64,000 bases of DNA from Sipunculus nudus (Eukaryota > Annelida > Sipuncula > Golfingiida > Sipunculidae): positions 15,647,019-15,711,018 of the forward strand of contig CM049306.1 in assembly GCA_026874595.1 (NCBI GenBank). The letters are read 5' to 3'. Below, piece after piece: positions 61,377 to 64,000 of the stretch. The notes under the pieces were generated by a model. The model did not search any database and had not been told where the DNA came from. It saw only the letters and a list, made by a program, of their open reading frames with translations. The position numbers were made by a program, and so were the translations under genes. Within the stretch, counting starts at the first letter, position 1; every line of letters starts with the position of its first letter.

Positions 61377-62049
61377 CTGATCACAGATTAAAAGGTACAT
61401 GAGAGCAAAGTTCTGAAGTAACTTTTCATTTTCACAAAAAATTAGCATGTTTTCTTTGCCTTTTAGTGTACTGCTGATGAATGTAACCAATCAAAAAACA
61501 ACACACAGTCACTTTTTGAGGCAATTAACAATTTTGGCTGGCTGAATCTGACAAATTCAACCCCTGTATTTGCACATATAAGAATGACTGGACACGTTAC
61601 GACAACTGGGTGGCTAGGGGTGTTTAGAAGGGGGGTGGGGGATTATTGATATTGTCAGAACAGTCACTGCAAATCTCAGCATTAAACAAAAGTATGCCAT
61701 TATTATGATAATAAATGCATGACCTTATACTTTATATATCCTTAACTATAAAGCATATCTCAACTGTTCAAAAAAGGGAGGAATATTTGTCAATAGCAAA
61801 TGTATGATAAAGGGGGGAAACCACATCCAAAAGTTATATGGCCATCTAATGTCACATTTTAAATTGTAAATAAACTATTAGAATAGTTGCAAAAATGTTG
61901 ATGCTCTTGTGACTGAGATAGCTGATACATTATAGGGGGACAAAGTTGCTAATTGTCAGTATCCAGTATCAGATGACCTGTACATACCAACTAATACAAA
62001 TAAATACCCACCTAAAAGCCAAAGCTCCAATAACAGAACTAAACTCTGA
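61377..62049. other. UBA1 intron sequence, upstream exon not found
   Basis: I searched the minus strand for the preceding N-terminal coding segment (a GLYSRQL-like ending) and saw none. Upstream UBA1 exons must lie beyond the inserted repeats. Confidence 0.45.
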
Positions 62050-63660
62050 ACAAGTGACCCATGGGTCATGACGCTCAGCTGAATGGAAAGAGATTCGCAA
62101 AAAGGAAATTTTATCATCTGAATGGTAGTATATACCCATTCAACTGAAGCATCAAACAGATTAACCAACAGGCTGAGATTGTGTCTGTATTAATATATCT
62201 AAAAAATAGAGAAAAAAATTAAAAAAAAAAAAAACAGGTGGCTCCACAAGTATGCAGAAACTAATAAAAACACTTAATGGTCAATATCCATGCAAAGAAG
62301 CATGGTGGTCTCTGGATTAGTTGTTCAGATACTTCAGCATTTGTATCAAATTGTCCATTATTCTGAGGGATACTTCGGAGTCATATAGCTTGAAGGATAT
62401 GGGAAACAGAGACCTAATTTCAGGTTTCCACAGAAACTTTTCATGGGCCTCCTTGCATGACAAGAATGAAGATTTTAGGTCCAGTTGTAACGATTTGTAC
62501 CCTGTTGACAGATAACCTATTCTTTAAAGGTCTCAAAAATAGAGAAAAAAATTCGTAAATATTTGAAAAAAAATAGAGGTGGCTCACCCAGTCTGCAGAA
62601 ACTGATGGAACACCTCATAATCAATATGTATGCCAAAAATCATGACCATCAGTGTTGTAGTTATTGAGATACTGCAGTTTTTGTATCAAATTTTTCATTA
62701 TTATGGGGGGTATTTTGAAGCCATACAGCTTAAAGGATATGGGTAACAGAGACCTAATTTCAGGTTTCCATGGAAGCTTTTCATGGATCTCCCTGTATGT
62801 CAAGAATGAAGATTCTAGGTCAAGTTGTTATGATTTGGGCCCTGTTTACAGATGTTCATATCTTTAAAGGTCTCAAAAATAGAGAAAAAAATTCCTAAAA
62901 AATTGAAAAATACAGGTGGCGCCACCAGTCTGCAGGAACTGATGGACCATCTCATAATTAAAATTTATGCCAAAAATCATGACCGGCAGTAATGTAGTTA
63001 ATGAGATATTGAAGTTTTTGTATGAAATTTTTTTGCTATTCGGGGGGGGGGGGGGGGGGGGGGTACTTTGGGGCCCCATAGCTCAAAGGATATGGGTAAC
63101 AGAGTCCTAATTTCTGGTTTCCATGGAGACTTTTTATAGGTCTCTCACTGTGTAAAGAATGAAGATTCTAGGTCCAGTCTATACGATATGTGCCCTGTTA
63201 ACAGATGTTCACATTCTTAAAGGTCTAAAAAATAGAGAAAACTATTCGTAAAAAATCGAAAAATGTAGATGGCGCCACCAGTCTGCAGAAACTGTTGAAA
63301 CATCTCATGATCAATATGTATGCCAAAAATCATGACCATCAGTGATGTAGTTAATGAGATATTTAAGTTTTTGTATGAAATTTTTTACTATTCTTGGGGG
63401 TACTTTGGGGCCCCATAGCTCATAGGATATGGGTAACAGAGACCTAATTTTAGCTTTCCATGGAGACTTTTCATAGGTCTCCCTGTGTGTCAAGAATGAA
63501 GATTCTAGGTCCAGTCTTCCGATTTGTGCCCTGTTAACAGATGTTCACATTTTTTAAGGTCTCAAAAATAGAAAAAAAAATTCGTAAAAAATCGAAAAAT
63601 ACAGGTGGCGCCACCAGTCTGCAGGAACTGATGAAACATCTCATGATCAATATGTATGCA
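62050..63660 (+). mobile_element. A-type element, near-copy of 37772-40344, cut by A3
   Basis: Its start and first two units closely match 37772-38620, including the same decayed boxes GGTGGCTCCAC and GGTGGCTCACCC. Units three and four of the other copy are absent: 62916 corresponds to 39316. Boxes lie at 62238, 62580, 62916 (exact), 63271 and 63605 (exact). A 22-base G run is at 63042-63063. It breaks at ATATGTATGC, where an A3 element begins. Confidence 0.85.
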
Positions 63661-64000
63661 AACAAGGGACCCATGGGTCACGGCGCTCAGCTGTTATATA
63701 TGATAAAAAATATGATTTGGGAAAGAGGCATATGCTGGTTTTGTGTGGTAATAAATATTAGCTTTATTATGAGTTGTTGGTGTTTAGCTTATGTATGATT
63801 TTGATAGTTTATTTTGAGACAGGGAAGAGGATTGATTTCATTTATTTTATTAACAAATGGAGTGCTATTGTCACACAGATTTTGACTTGGCCATGTAACT
63901 TATAAGCAGCACATATAATAAAAGAGTTTAACTATTTATTAAAATTTAATAACAAATATTGTGCCAATATAATTTTTATTAAAAATAATGAGAGAATCAT
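63661..64000 (+). mobile_element. A3-type element, hairpin end, runs off the window
   Basis: Starts AACAAGGGACCCATGGGTCA then CGGCGCTCAGCTGTTATA and follows the start of 43880-46042 to the edge (for example TTAACAAATGGAGTGCTATT). Inserted in an A core unit. Confidence 0.78.

Noticed and set aside
61377-62049. The missing N-terminal UBA1 exon
   Set aside because: No stretch encoding a GLYSRQL-like end with a matching donor was found; candidate donors here follow non-coding sequence.

Overview
The window is animal nuclear DNA. It is AT-rich and intron-rich, and it is packed with repeats of a kind typical of bivalve molluscs: pearl-like elements with ACGG microsatellites, tandem core units and hairpin ends. 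A bivalve is the best guess; the species cannot be named from the sequence alone. The only protein-coding gene I can support is a UBA1 orthologue (ubiquitin-activating enzyme E1) on the minus strand. Twenty-three consecutive coding exons lie between 61376 and 37183. Every splice phase closes, giving about 993 residues from the start of the inactive adenylation domain to the stop codon. The first coding exon(s), about 60 residues, and the promoter lie beyond the right edge.

Layout. 1-1056: AT-rich, nothing recognised. 1057-6474: interleaved and nested pearl-like (A) and C-type elements. 6475-9184: degenerate repeats, a compound AT/AG microsatellite, a possible hammerhead-bearing retroelement relic and an isolated A-type terminus. 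9199-11630: a short element and a D-type element. 11631-19485: an A terminus, a long C-type element interrupted by a hAT-like element, then an A2 element interrupted by a second hAT-like element. 20184-25872: three elements nested like Russian dolls (B contains D, D contains C). 25873-28100: a hAT-end fragment and a GC-rich block with a CRE-like site and TATA box (possible solo LTR or small promoter). 28101-31530: another multi-level nest (A2 contains H and G, G contains A3). 31531-35645: a hAT-end fragment split by a C element, a 3'-truncated D element and a decayed B end. 36150-61376: UBA1, whose introns hold at least eight more elements. 62050-64000: a near-identical second copy of the intronic A element, broken by an A3 element that runs off the window.

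The unusual content is the repeat system. At least six sequence-distinct families (here called A, B, C, D, G and J) share one plan. One end has a compact hairpin. A subterminal motif next to it recurs inverted at the other end. An ACGG-type or GGC-type microsatellite sits near that other end. Between them, in four families, lie tandem 280-680 bp units. In A, B, C and D the units carry the same 12-bp palindrome GGTGGCGCCACC, with roughly 30 exact copies in the window by eye. Read on the strand opposite to my labels, this is the architecture of Helentron-associated interspersed elements (HINEs): subterminal repeat first, then 3' subterminal repeat, hairpin and, in B, C, G and J, a CTAG end beside a T-run. 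No replicase, helicase or transposase is present, so all copies are non-autonomous. UBA1 exons appear intact despite this load, but two of them have tandemly duplicated 3' ends that include an extra splice donor.
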